In this document: piece after piece, positions 23,376 to 47,413 of the stretch
How the letters are laid out: the number at the start of each line of letters is the position of its first letter
Position numbering within the stretch: the stretch's first letter is position 1
From: Dermatemys mawii
Lineage: Eukaryota; Chordata; Testudines; Dermatemydidae
NCBI GenBank assembly: GCA_007922305.1
Contig: ML677364.1
Location: 21,559,326 to 21,623,325 of the forward strand
Direction: 5' to 3'
DNA: 64,000 bases
Notes under the pieces: generated by a model
Told to the model about the DNA's origin: nothing
The model's database searches: none
Seen by the model: the letters and a program-made list of their open reading frames with translations, nothing else
Program-made: the position numbers and the translations under genes

Positions 23376-23409
23376 TTATCTGAATTAAGACTGGAAAAGA
23401 AGGGCAAAC
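22075..23409. other. Non-coding spacer upstream of H2A copy 2
   Basis: Apart from the duplication homology, no gene or recognised element was seen. Confidence 0.4.
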
Positions 23410-23480
23410 TGTCTCCAATTGGTTTTTAGCTGCAGTCAATAATTGGCAGTGACATTACTTGTTTGTTAAAGGGTATAAAA
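23410..23480. promoter_or_regulatory. Candidate promoter cluster (CCAAT and TATA-like)
   Basis: The palindrome CCAATTGG (23415-23422) and a minus-strand GCCAAT (around 23442-23447) lie 45-75 bp upstream, on the minus strand, of an ATAAAAG near 23370. On the plus strand a TATAAAA lies at 23474. This could serve the minus-strand H2A copy 2, a plus-strand transcript, or neither. Confidence 0.25.
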
Positions 23481-23859
23481 AGTAAACTCTTCAAGGGTTC
23501 ATTGCTAATCCCTGCCTATCCAGGCTGTAGGTGACTAATATGGGTCTAAGCACCTTTAGGTTTAGCTTGCTTGTAAGTATCTTGAGCAAATGCTTATAAA
23601 ATGTTTTGTTATTGTTTGGATGTAATATACTGCTTAATGTTTATTCATGTTTAGACCATTAAAGTACTCTTTGGCCTTTGGATTTAATAAAGGAATTTAT
23701 GGGTAAATTGGTGTTTGATTTCTCATAGTAATAATTCCAAATATTATTAGTAATTCCAACAATCCATTTGTTTGAATTGCCATTACAGCTGTTAAAACTG
23801 CAGGTCAGTCTGCATACCTAGGATCTACAAAGCCTGGTTGCACAATTTGCAGCCATTTC

Positions 23860-24440
23860 CTTTCCAGACTACACCAAGGAAACATCTCTACACGCTTGGC
23901 TCCACACCCTCCACATCCTCACCCTTACGTCTCACCCTGACACAGAGTGGGGGGACCTCTTGCCACCGCTAGAGGGTGAGGGGCCCCAGTAGGCCAGCCC
24001 ATATTCCTCCCTGGTCCCAAGGCCCACCAGAGACATCAGCTGGTGGCTCTTTCATGGAAGTTCACCCCCGTCCCAGACACCTGTCCCTTCTGTGGCTGAG
24101 GGAGATCCTGACACACATATACCTGGAGTGCGCCAGGTTGCAGCCCCTTTTCTGGCTCCTCTTAGACATACTTTTGTGTTTCTGGTTGCACTTTTCCCCT
24201 CATTTGTTCATCTATGCACACCTTATCCATGGCCCCACAAAGTCATGGGACCTCCTAGTCAACCTCCTCCTAGCCCTGGCCAAAATGGCCATCTATAAAA
24301 CCAGGGAGAGGAGGTCAGCCGACGGGGTCTCCTGTGGCTGTGGGGCCTATTTCCAATCCTCCGTCTGTTCACACATCTGGGTAGAGTTCTTCTGGGTGGT
24401 GTCCACTAGCTCCCTTGACACCTTTGAGGAGCAGTGAGTG
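23860..24440 (+). mobile_element. Non-LTR retrotransposon, C-terminal coding relic
   Basis: The translation contains LTHIYLECARLQPLF and LLLALAKMAIYKTRERR, typical of the region after the reverse transcriptase of a LINE. A CPFCG-like zinc-knuckle half is visible only after a frame change near 24085. The frame opens at 23976 but is clearly a relic. The clade (Tx1/L1-like or R4-like) cannot be settled by eye. Confidence 0.6.
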
Positions 24441-24639
24441 CTGTCCAGAGTTCTCTGCTCAGTGTCCCCCTCAGGTTCCCTTCATTTGACCCTTTGACCC
24501 CGCTCCCATCAATGTTCTTTCATCACTTGTTCCCTGGAATCATTTGGTTTTCCAGACCTGTGGACATCCCCTTAGGACCAAAGAAAAAAGAAAAAAAGGA
24601 TAGGTGTGGGCAGAACAAGGCATAAATCTCCCTTAAAAT

Positions 24640-24920
24640 CCTTGACCCAGTGATTTTGCTTCATGTGCTATCCTCAGAGGCTGTACGCTTAAATTGCAGC
24701 AAGTGGGGGAGGAAGTTAGATTGGAAATTAGGGAAAAACTTGCTAACTGTCAAGATGGTTAAGCACTGGAGTAAATTGCCTAGGGAGGCTGTGGAATCTC
24801 CATCATTGGAGGTTAAAAGCAGACTAGACAAACACCTTTCAGGAATGGTCTAGATAATACTCAGTTCTGCCTTGAGTGCAGGGGATTGGGACTATGACTA
24901 CCAGTCCTAGGACTCTATGA
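24640..24920 (+). mobile_element. CR1 LINE 3' end
   Basis: Contains AAATTGCCTAGGGAGGCTGT, GGAATCTCCATCATTGGAGG, AAAAGCAGACTAGACAAACA and the terminal CCTAGGACTCTATGATGA, the classic CR1 3' end. Confidence 0.8.
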
Positions 24921-24929
24921 TGAGGGTAG

Positions 24930-25480
24930 TCACATAAGATGTGGAAGACTGTAGTTCTAGTCTCCCTCTCTGCTAGATGAAAAAGGATTTTAACAGGGAA
25001 TTTACTCCCACTCATGTGTATGCCCTAACCACTGGACTATAGTCATTCTTATTTTGTCTTTTCTCCAGTAAAGTGGAATGGTTTCAACAAGAGAGATTGA
25101 GGGGATACCCCCTGTTGTCACCCCCACATCAGACTGCTCCATAGCCCCACTTAGTTAACTGAGAGATGACAGATATCTGTTCCCCTTCTTAGACAGAGAG
25201 GTCAGTTGAACCAGGGAGCTCTCACAGCCCAAATGCAAACCCCAACCACTGGCTTAACAGTTCAAAGGGAGGCCTCTTCACCCAGCATTTTCTGTGAGAG
25301 GCCTATCATCCTCCTACTGGATTGATCCCTGCTAGCAAGATGTTCCTCTGCCCATCTTCCCCTGGTTTCAGGGCTGTGCTGGGACTTGGGCTGGAGATAG
25401 GCACCCAGATGCGTGCGACCCCAGAGGCAACAAAGAGAGGATTTTTATGGCAAAAAGGGAGGGGCTGAGTGGGTTTAGAC
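24930..25480. repeat. Composite turtle repeat with tRNA-like arms
   Basis: Carries CTAACCACTGGACTATAG, CCCCACATCAGACTGCTCCA and GTTGAACCAGGGAGCTCTC, like the block at 16440-17530. No gene. Confidence 0.4.
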
Positions 25481-25549
25481 ACCTACAGGGTTCAGCAGCA
25501 GCCAACCAGGGGTTTGGGTTGTGAGCCCTGACCCCAGCACGCAGCTGCC

Positions 25550-26070
25550 ACAGGCGCCAACTTTCCCTGGCGCTGGTGGACGCTCGAGCCTCCCGGCCTT
25601 GCCCCTGCCCCAACCCCACCCCTTCCCTAGCCCGGCCTCCTCCCCCGAGCACGGCACTCCAACCCCAGAGCACCCACAGAGTCGGCGCCCATGGTGGCTG
25701 CAACTTCCGAGCCCCGACCCCTGTGCTGGGGCCCTGACCGCGATGCATGGCTGCGAGCCCTGACCTCTGTGTGGAGCTGCAGGGCTACAAGCCCTGACGG
25801 GGAGGCATGCCTGCAAGTCCCCAACCCTGGTGCTGGACTGTGAGCCCCGACACTAACCCTGGCCAGGGCTGTGAGCTCCGGCCAGGCATGAGGCAGCGAG
25901 CTCAGGGCAGGCGTGGGGCTGCGATCCCCAAGTCTGACCGCCATGCAATGTTGTGAATCCTGACCCCAACCAGGAGAGGGACTGTGATCCCAGAGGTGGG
26001 GCATCCAGGACACTGTGAGCCCCGACCCCTGTACCGGGGTTGTCAGGTGGAGCCCCGCCATGTTGAGGGT
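25550..26070. repeat. GC-rich degenerate minisatellite-like block
   Basis: Opens with CAGGCGCCAACTTTCCCTGG, seen in turtle repeats, then repeats CTGTGAGCCCCGACCC-like units with variable spacing. The several long frames on both strands come from the stop-poor repeat and are not genes. Confidence 0.5.
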
Positions 26071-26380
26071 TATCAGCCAGGAGCACACACAAGGTTGTCA
26101 GCCCCCAGCTGCCAAGTATTAAAATAAAATCCTACTTAAAGAGAACTTTTCCACTTCTATTTAATTCAATAAAAATGTGTTTTAATCCTAATTTAAAAGC
26201 AGTGAGAAAAGGTCAATTCCTTGTGAGCACTAGGGTTTAAATTTAGTATTCACCACAGTGTTAGATATCAAAAATGTGTGTTTAATTCCTAAGGGGGGTG
26301 GCGCTCAGAGCTCGGTATTCAAAGGGAGTCCCCAATACACAACGTTTGCCAGTCACTGCTCTAGCAGAATCCATTGCTTG
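26071..26380. other. AT-rich spacer upstream of PDCL3
   Basis: No gene or clear element. Separates the GC-rich repeat from the CpG island. Confidence 0.4.
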
Positions 26381-26741
26381 CGGGCCGCTGGGCAGGGCCC
26401 CGAGCTGTGGTGTGTGAGGAGCCCGCTCCACCCGTCACACGGGGGGAGATTATGAAATCCGTGATTCGGGCGGGATCGGGATCCCCAGGGGCGAGCGGGC
26501 GGGCGCCTCCAGCCCCACAGGGTGCGACTGCGACGTGGGGGCTGCCCCTGGGCGTCGCTCCCGCTCCCTCTGTCTGTCTGTCTGGCCTTACAAGGCTACC
26601 CCGGAAGCCGCCGCTCCCGCCGCGTTACAGTTTCCTGCTCCCGGGGACTCGCGGACCGAGGAGCGGCACGTGGGGGGCTGAGCGCAGGCGGCGGAACTCG
26701 CCCCGCGGCCGGCCCCCGAGAGGCGCCGGGTCGGGGACAAA

Positions 26742-38899
<12,158 letters not shown>

Positions 38900-39310
38900 T
38901 TCCTATATCAAATGTAAGATTGGCTGAAAATGTACTGTATCAAAGCTCATATCCAATACTCTGGATGAAACCCAGCTGTGACACCTTAATTTTTCCACAG
39001 AGGGCTCTTAATGATGGAAGAATAGATTTTCAAGATAGCCGTTGTATTAGCAATTTCAAGCTTTGTATCTATTACAACTTTGTTTAAAATCCAGAACAGT
39101 TTGAAAGACTTTTATAAATGGAGATACAGTAAATCTTATCCCACGTTTATAAAAGTAGTTATAGTAGGAAGAGTGCTCCTTTTTCCTCTTGTTTTGGTAA
39201 ATCTTTGTGACAGAGTGAGGCTTACAAGTTTAAGTACCAAATGGCATGGTACATAGTGTATTGATTTTAAGTAACTTATATTCATGTAAATAAATTATAT
39301 GTATCTAAGT
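38900..39310 (+). other. PDCL3: PDCL3 3' UTR with poly(A) signal
   Basis: AATAAA at 39289-39294, about 390 bp after the stop, is the first good poly(A) signal. The UTR extent is inferred; longer forms are possible. Confidence 0.6.
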
Positions 39311-42113
39311 TACAATGCACCATTTATTGGAACACTGCGGTAATTTCAGGCTTCAGAGTCCTTTTGTTAGCCTGTTTATAAAGATGTCTATTCTAGGCAC
39401 TGAGAGAGGCAAGCTTGCCTCAAAGACAATCTCTGACCTGTAGAATACTAAGTTGATTAAGTCTATAACTTTATCAAATTAGTGCTGCTACCAAACTGGT
39501 GCTTCCCATTCACAACTGAAGTGATGATGATAAGAGTTGCCAGTTTTTTATATTAAAGTAAAAACTTTGCGTTCCAGCATCTGCTACAATTAGTACTTGT
39601 TAAAATAGGAAGCCCTTGGCGGAGGAAAGAAAAAGTTAAAATGCCATCCTAATTATAGATATTTTGAAACTTAAGAAAGCTGCATGCCCGTTTCAGACTG
39701 GGCTTGCTGTCCGCCTACACTTCTCATTTGTCTACATGTGTATGCTAATAAGCTGCACATGACTATGCTAACAAGCTCACCCAAAGACCTTTTGTTATGT
39801 TGCTGATGGATTCTGTGGGAGTATAGAATTTAATATTTAATAAGTATAAATCCTTTTGCTTTGAATTATACTGAGATTAGTCTCCAGAAGCTTTTTCATC
39901 TTGGTTTCCTTTGCTTGACCTCTCTATTTGAATCAGTAGAACTTAACCCAAGGACTGCTATTTTAAGTAAATTACATATTAGGTTGTAAGATCTTGGTGC
40001 AGGGACTGTCTTCCTGTGGGGATGAACAGTGTCTAGCTCAAGGAGACTCTGATACTTTGGTGCTACTGCAATACAAATAGAGAACAAAGATATAAAATTA
40101 CTCTTGGCCACAATATTACCTGTGCATTGTTGGGGGATGGCCGCCTTCTTGTATTATGAAAGGATGATTAGAAGTTCCTGATTTACTTACTCCGTACCTG
40201 TTTAAAATTCCATCGTTATCAGTTGAGTGATCTGATTGAACATAAAAACTCCGTTGTAGATTAAGCTTCTCTATGCAAACAAACTTTTATTAACACAATC
40301 ACTGAAATACTTCTCCTTGTATCAGATTGTTTGATACCTGTCTGTATACTTGACTGTTTTGTCTGTGCATATTTGGAGCAATTCTTCTTATACCCTGTAC
40401 TATAGCACAGAAGGGATCTGTATGTTGGAGAGAAATTCTTCCAGTGTGTATTGAAGAGGCTTTGGTGCATAAGTATAAATGTTGATTGTGCATCACATTT
40501 GGAAAGTGGGGTGGGAGGGTTTTATAAATGTCTATCTGAAGTAATAAAACAGCAGTATACACAACATCCCCTGTAGAATATCCAATGTGTGTCCGGTACT
40601 CAACTAGTCAATTCTCCTTTTTCCTCCCTCCCACACAGTTAAAGTAGATCCAGAAATTAAACATTCTAGATTACTTCCTCAGCCTTGCACAAAACACTTA
40701 AACCTGCTATTGGCTTTTAAACTGAATGTGATTTTAAAGGAAACACCTTTTCCACACCTGAAGAACTACTGTCGGGAGCGTGAAAGCTTTCTCTTTCACC
40801 AACTGAAGTTGGTCCAATATAAGGTATTACCTCACTTATCTTGTCTCTTTAAAGAAAACAATTATTCTAATATTCAGCTTTGACAAAGTTCAACCCAACT
40901 GTAGGCAATACTACTTCCCACTTAGCAGAGATAGTGTATTTGATGGTTCTTAAATCTTTGCACCCACAAAACAGAGGCCCAGTGTGAAATAATCATTGAT
41001 ATTTTACAATAAACTGTTCTCTTGGACAATGGGACTGGACTGCTCAGTGGTATAATCCTGCTACAAAATAGGCCTAGAGTTTGAAGGAAGTTTGAAGTCT
41101 AACCAAGTGTTAAAGGGTAGTGTGGACTTACCATAGGACTGGCAAGAAGAAATGGCTGTGATCCAAGTCCAGGTCTGACAAGGACTCTGATATCCTTTAA
41201 CTTATGCACACGTATATCCAATAAACAGGACTCCCTACTCCTGGCTCAGGGTGGTCCTTTCCAGTTCTTAAATACAGTAAACAGTCCCAAACTCAGCGTG
41301 GGCTTGCTGGGAAGGGTTTTGGCAAAGGAGCCACTGTTTATATAATAATACCCTCTGGTCTTTACTCCCTATGACGGGAAGCTAGGAGGACCTGAAGCAG
41401 GTTCTCTTCCTCCTCCCTTAATGCCACGACGTGCTAGTTTCTGCACTACTCCACGTGTATTTTATGTCATCGTTATTGATGATTTACTCTAACCCACATC
41501 ATTTCAACACGATCAACTGGGTGAGGGGAGGAAGAGGTGTCTTATTTTGCATTTTAGTAGAAGTCACTGAAATACAGAATAGCGGTGTAGGAAGAACGAA
41601 GATGAAAAGTTAGATTTGTACTTTTTCCGTGAGGTGCTTAATTCATTGATGCTTTAGGAGAAAAATTAGAAGATGCCATATTGAAGGAGGCAGGTGTGAG
41701 AATAAAAAATGATGGGCTGCTCTGTCATGGAGTTGAGACCCATATAGAGTGCAATTTTACATGTTCTTTATGCTTCTTGTGTGAGAACTGCTTCTTAAAG
41801 GTTATACTTGTTCCCTTTCTTGCCAACTGTCCAACTCGGAGCCTTGGCAGAAATGAAATCTGTCGGATGTGGATAATGAGTTGAGCTAATCTATCAGCAA
41901 GGTTGGATCAATGATCACCTCACATCTCCTTTGAAGGGCTACATTTTTAGATCATTATGGGGGAAGTTAGATGAACGAATCCTATTAACTATTCTTATAT
42001 TTGTAGGGGTGACTACTCCATGCACTGCTGTGGAAATCTCTCCCTAACTGACCAGATAAAAAGGCACTGCCATCAGGTGAACAGATTTTAACTATGGCAT
42101 TCAGCAGGATGAA
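39311..42113. other. No gene seen; two small repeat fragments
   Basis: About 39980-40085 is an L2-like 3' end (GGTTGTAAGATCTTGGTGCA, then TGCTACTGCAATACAAATAG). About 40755-40850 is a plus-strand Penelope-like tail (CACCAACTGAAGTTGGTCCA). The rest is unassigned. Confidence 0.45.
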
Positions 42114-42401
42114 CAGGGCCGGCCGACAACATTTTGGTATCATAGGCGAGGAACTCAAATGACACCTCCATTTCCCCTTTCCTCCTGCCTGCCTGTTATG
42201 CTCTTGTGCCCTCCTTCCTCCAGCACAGCACTCCACCATCTCTGTGGATGTAGAGCAGAGAGAATACACATGCACCGGCAGCAGACACCATTTTCTACAC
42301 TCTGAGTCCTAATGGGGCGCCCCCTTCCCCTCCTCCTCCACCCCCCCAGTCTGGCACCTGAGGCGGATGCCCTAGTTTGCCTCATAGAAAGGCCAGCCCT
42401 G
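42114..42401. mobile_element. hAT-type transposon with perfect target duplication
   Basis: Ends CAGGGCCGGCC and GGCCAGCCCTG are inverted repeats; both flanks read AGGATGAA (8 of 8). Non-coding. Confidence 0.92.
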
Positions 42402-42979
42402 AGGATGAAGGGCAAAAGACAACCATATGAGCAACTTTTAACTCTAAATTCTGTTTGCTTACATAGATATGTGTCATTAATAGATACCTGCCATATATAT
42501 TTATTAAGTGAATGAATGATTTATAAAAAGTACCTTTTATTTGCAGTATTGGTAACTGAAGTCACCTATCCCCAATATGGGTATAGCCTATGCAGTGCAT
42601 GCTTTTCTGTACTGCTTCTGTCAAGGTGTCTGCCCTATTCTGGATGGATGATATGTCTGATTCTCCATTACTCATGCACCAGTGTAGAATGGGTGTAAAA
42701 CTTCCAAATCAAAATTAAACTGCAGCCAAGCAATTTGAGGATCTCAGGAGTGCCTAAATTTTGTTGGTTTTAGGCACCTAAGGTTGGAAATTAAGAGCCT
42801 AAGTCCTTTTTTGCGGATCTGGTTTTCACTCAGCCTGGTTCAGTCTGAACCTTGCTGGAACTTCAGCTCAAGGGGAGGGTAGAGGGGAAAGAACTGCGGC
42901 TGGCAGGGATAGGAGGGTGTGAGCAGCAAGTAGTGGCTGATGAGAAGGGAGAAATAATGTAAGAAGGTATTAGTACCGT

Positions 42980-43526
42980 TGTTCCTTTTTGAGCTGAACA
43001 ACTAGGTAAAGTGCTGGGCCTTCAGGCTGTTCCAGCTGGAAGAAGTTGACAATGCTGGCTGGTATTTTCTTTGATGCATTTTTTTTTAATACAGGAAATG
43101 TACAAAATCCTGATCACCAAATGTAGGAGGACTCAAAAAACGGGGGATATCCTCTTTGGTTATAGCCTAGGCCCTGAAGCCTCTTCAGCCAACACCAGAC
43201 CCAAAATCTCTCTAAGGTTTCTCCTACAATCTTACTATGCTCACAGAATCCTGCTTGGATTTCTTCAGGCTGTCTTGTCTTTCTCTGGTTCTGTGTTTTG
43301 TCTTCCCTTGCATTAACACCCCTCCCCCCCCCACACAAACACACTTCTCAAAAACAATAATCAGCCAAAGCTCAACTCCTGCGTGGGGTTACAGAACTTT
43401 TGTCTTGGTGAGAGGTTGGAGATTAATTTATTCATACAGGTATGGTAATTGAAGAGTGCATTCATACACTTCACCTCAATGACGTTTTAAGTCAACCCCT
43501 AACAAGGTTTCACCCAGTTCATAACA
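42980..43526 (-). mobile_element. LTR-like repeat, copy A of three
   Basis: Similar in order to 56410-56871 and 60152-60692: TTTCTTTGATGCA, CTTGGATTTCTTCAGGCTG, CTCTGGTTCTGTG and CAAGGTTTCACCC. In the other two copies a minus-strand AATAAA lies next to the TTTGATGCA block. TG and CA ends suggest a solo LTR, but no target duplication was found. Confidence 0.45.
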
Positions 43527-43989
43527 AGTCTGAGAGAGACCAATAGGAGTTGCAACTAGAGTAAAGGGCTCTTGCAGCATGAAGATCTTGAGAGAGAGTC
43601 CAGTTTAGTGTTTGCACTTTGCCCTCCTGCTTATCTTTACCCTACCTGCCCTCGCCCAATTTTTAAACCTACTTCTTCCCTTTTTAAAGAAATCCAGAAA
43701 TCCCTCCTGGCTGACGAAATGTTGAAGCAAAGACATCAGTCTGTGTGTACAAGCTGTACTTGTCTTGGCTGCAGTCACTGACACTGGCTATAGTCTTCAG
43801 CGAAGCACTTACTGCCAGCCTCTCTCCTTAGTCTGAATGTGACATTAGCTAAATTAAGTTGAAGCCTTAAGGGGAAGAGAGAGGACTTTACCTGATTTCA
43901 TAATGTCTGTTAAACAACAATCGGGGACTAGGCCAGTTTTAGCAATTTAGTGGTAAAAACACTAATTACCTTATTGCAAAAGAAAAACA

Positions 43990-44450
43990 AACAAGCCCAG
44001 CTGCACAAAGGCATTTAGGTGGGTAAGTCTCAGTTTGGGCTCCACAGTGATGCCCAAAAATCTCAGTGAACCCTGTGTAGGCACCTAATACTCAATGTCA
44101 GTTTTCAGGTTAAAGTTCTCATGGCACCCAAGTTGCTGCCTCTGGGCATGTGTGCTGCTACCCCACGGTACGCATCTGGATGCCTGTCTCCCACGTAAGC
44201 CCCAGCATGATCCACCAATCAGAGGAACATAGACATTCATCCACCTAACTTATGTTACACATCCCTGGCATCAGCATCCCCCATTGGCCAGCTTAGATGG
44301 CTCCCTGACCAGTATGTTGGCTTCTAAGGAGCCTGTCTCTCCCCATTCATTGTAAAGGGAGCCTGGGCACCTAACCCAGACAAAAAATTACTTGAGCACC
44401 AGAGATATGCACTTAAATGTACTACTGCATTTCATGTGTACATATACAAA
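43990..44450. repeat. Composite turtle repeat fragment
   Basis: GCATTTAGGTGGGTAAGTC, TAGGCACCTAATACTCAATG and GGGCACCTAACCCAG belong to the AGGTGCC-rich composite family seen at 16440. No gene. Confidence 0.35.
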
Positions 44451-44894
44451 TGGTCAGATCTGACATTAGGAAGTCATTTCCACCCCCACCCTTCCCCCAT
44501 GCCCATTAACGGGTACTTCCAAGTTTTTTCTCCCCTTCCTCATGAGTATCATCCTATAGCATCAGAAAAGTTCATATCCCATGATTAATTTCCTGTGATT
44601 GCAAGGCATGGAAAGTGATCCTTCTCTCCTTCCTATGTTTGTGTTTCATTGTCATTATCTACACTTTTTAAAGCCTGTCATGATATAAATACATAGGGCT
44701 TGACTGCTGCTCCTATATGAACTGGTGTATATCAGAAGACTCTTAATTTAATTCAGTCACTCTGGTGTAAAAGAAGTGTGTGTTCACAATCGAGCCCCAA
44801 GATTTGGTATCTCCTTCTTACCTCCTTCAGTAAATTCAGCACTAGCTTGATCTAGTTCCAATTCTTTCATACTAATGCATTTTTTTAATATTTA

Positions 44895-46020
44895 CCTAAG
44901 GTTTTGGATTATGGGATATTCTGATGTGGGTCTCTCTCGCCCAATGAAATCATTACACTTTAAATCGGGGTGGGCGAACTTTTTGGCCCGAGGGCCACAT
45001 TGGAGTTGCAAAACTATATGGAGGACTTGGTGGAGAAGGCTGTGCCTCCCCAAACAGCCTGGCCGCACCCCCATCTGACTCCCATGCACTTCCTGCCTCC
45101 CTGATTGCCCCCCTCACAATTCTTGGCCCATCCAACCCCCCTGGTCCCCTGATGACTCCCTTCTGGAATCCCACACCCCAAATTGCTCCCAGGACCCCAT
45201 CCCTCTATCCTCCCCCCACCCCCAACTCCTATCTACACCTCTGCCCCATGACAGGCCCTCCAGGACCCCACCCTCTATCTAACCCCCTTCCTCCCCACCC
45301 CTTTACCATGCAGCTCAGAGCAGAAGGAGCTTGCAGCACCACTGCCTGGCCAGAGCCAGCTGCGCTGCCGGCTGCGGAGGAAGAGGGTAGCCTCCTGGGC
45401 CAGGCAGGACGGTCCCACAGGCCAAATGTGGGCCGTAGTTTGCCAACCTCTGCTTTAAATAGTACCTGGGCCAGAGACAGAGTGAAACTCACTCTTAAAG
45501 TCCAATGGTTGGGGAGCTCATTTGAGAGAGAGGAAACCCTTGTTCAGATCCCTTCTTCTTTATCAGGCAGAGCAGGTAACTGAACTGCAGTCTCCCCCAT
45601 TCCAAGTGAGTACCGACCACTGGGCTAAAGGTTATAAGGGATGCTGCATCCTTTTCTTCTTGACCCCCTGGTTCTATGTGAAGTAAAGCAGGCACTTAAG
45701 CCATTCTCGTCAGGAGAGGGGTTCCTAGCTGTAGATTGCAAGGAGAGCTTAGGCATTGAACTCTAGGAAAGAAGCATGGTTTAGGACACACCTATCTCAC
45801 TGCCATCTCCCATGGGCTAGAATAGGCAACATCCCTTCTGATATGTTGGATTTTGTGGATCATGTTCTTAGGTGCCTACCTCTCCCCAGGTATCAAGCCC
45901 AGGTGCCAAACCCAGACTTTCTGGATCCCATTGCCTTTATAGTGATTTCCTCTGAGCCCAAAAGTTAAGCATCATAATGCTGAGCATTACAATACCTACG
46001 TCCTTTGGCAAATTCAGACC
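44895..46020. repeat. Composite tRNA-like repeat carrying a hAT insertion
   Basis: GGGATATTCTGATGTGGGTC on the left and CCGACCACTGGGCTAAAGG on the right belong to the same composite family as 16440-17530; the hAT element at 44966-45452 interrupts it. AGGTGCCTAC follows near 45870. Confidence 0.45.
44966..45452. mobile_element. hAT-type transposon with perfect target duplication
   Basis: Starts CGGGGTGGGCGAACTTTTTG and ends GTAGTTTGCCAACCTCTG, imperfect inverted repeats. Flanked by CTTTAAAT on both sides (8 of 8). Same family as 29930-30689, in the opposite orientation. Confidence 0.92.
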
Positions 46021-46050
46021 TAATTGAATAACTAATAATTGTATTCATCT

Positions 46051-46753
46051 TGTTAAAGTATTTCTCTACATTAGATTTTATTTACAGAACTTTGTGTGAC
46101 AAAGCTCCAAGTCTGTACTTGTGGGTCCTGCGCTTCCTGGCAGATTTAGGGGCCTCAGAAACTCATCTAGGCCCCAGAGTGACCTCCCTTTCTCAGTATA
46201 ATTGGCAAGAGTCACCACCTAGTGAGTTACCTTCATCACAGGCCAGTATGGAAGATGGAAAAGTGGGGAGCCCAGGCCCGCCCTCTGCTCCGGACTCCAG
46301 CCCAGGGACCCTAATAGTATCAGCTAAGATGGCTGACCTTTTAGGCACAAAACACAATACAATTCCCTGGGCTACTTCCCCACAGCAGTCCCTGCTTCTT
46401 CAAACTTCACTTCACCCTTACCTCAGGGCCTCCTTCCTTCAGTATGATATGTTGTCCAACACTCAGTCTCACCAACAGCATAACTTCCTTTCACAGCTCC
46501 TGACACCCACACCCACCTGACTAACTGGGAGGTTTTTATCTGGTTTCAGCCAGTCCCTGATTGGCTTCAGGTGTCCCAATTAGGCTAGCTGTTTCTACTC
46601 CTTTCTAGAAGGTTCTTAATTGGCCCCAGGTGTCTTGATTGGCCTGGAGTAGCCTTTGTTTGGCTATCCAGGGAACAGGGACCTGCACATCCTGAGACTA
46701 ATATACCTGCCTTCCAGCACTCTCCTATATCCTTCTGGTCTGACTCCGTCACA
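46051..46753 (-). mobile_element. Solo LTR, probably Gypsy/ERV type
   Basis: On the minus strand it starts TGTGACGGAGTCAGACCAG, has a TATA-like GATAAAAACC (46531-46540) and an AATAAA near the 3' end (46077-46082), and ends in CA. About 703 bp. The frame at 46050-46520 on the opposite strand is not a gene. No clear target duplication. Confidence 0.55.
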
Positions 46754-47089
46754 TTTGTTAGTCCCTGTTTTCAACTCTTGTATTAATTTTACTGTAATAA
46801 AATCAGATTGGTCTTTTAAAGTTATTATCATCATCATCATAAAAAAACACTTTGCAAGATAAAATGAAGCATTTTACTCTCAGTGAAGGGAGCTTAGATA
46901 TTCTCATTGTTTAAGGACCAGGAACAAATTTAGGAGGCCTTTTCCATTCACAGATGTTTTCACTTGGTCTTTAAAGATTCAGACGCTGCTTGGAGCATTT
47001 CAGACCACTGGTTTTCAGTACCTGGGAGCTAATGAGGTAAATAGAGGTAATTAAAATATTATGAAGGATCCTCTCTGTAGAGTTTAGAA

Positions 47090-47413
47090 CAGGGGACTCA
47101 AACATGTGGCCCGTGGGCCACATGCAGCCGGCAGAGTTATTTCCTGTGGCCCACCATAAGTGCTGAGTCCACTAGCAGCCAAGCTCTAAATATTTCTGAA
47201 AGTTTATATTTTATTAAAACCCCTCTGCATTACAGTTTTTAAAAAATTAATACATTGACTTTTAATAGCATACTGTATTACTCTTCATTTATTTAATTTT
47301 TGACTATACTTTTGTATCATTGTCTGAAAAGGTTTCAGTGATATGGCCCTTGGGCCAATTTACTAGTCCTCATGTGGTCCTCCTGGTGATTTGATTTGAG
47401 TTTGAGATCCCTG
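47090..47413. mobile_element. hAT-type MITE
   Basis: Starts CAGGGGACTCAAACATGTGG and ends GTTTGAGATCCCTG. Flanks GTTTAGAA and GTTTAAAA agree at 7 of 8 positions. Confidence 0.85.

Noticed and set aside
23976..24437. 153-codon plus-strand frame as a host gene
   Set aside because: Its sequence matches the post-reverse-transcriptase region of a LINE.
1..26000. Search for neuromedin S (NMS), a neighbour of PDCL3 in mammals
   Set aside because: No sequence encoding the conserved amidated peptide end was recognised; small exons could still be missed by eye.
25368..26092. Minus-strand frames of 113-153 codons
   Set aside because: Products of the GC-rich degenerate repeat; repeats are visible in the translation.
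46050..46520. 156-codon plus-strand frame
   Set aside because: Antisense to a probable LTR; no domain.
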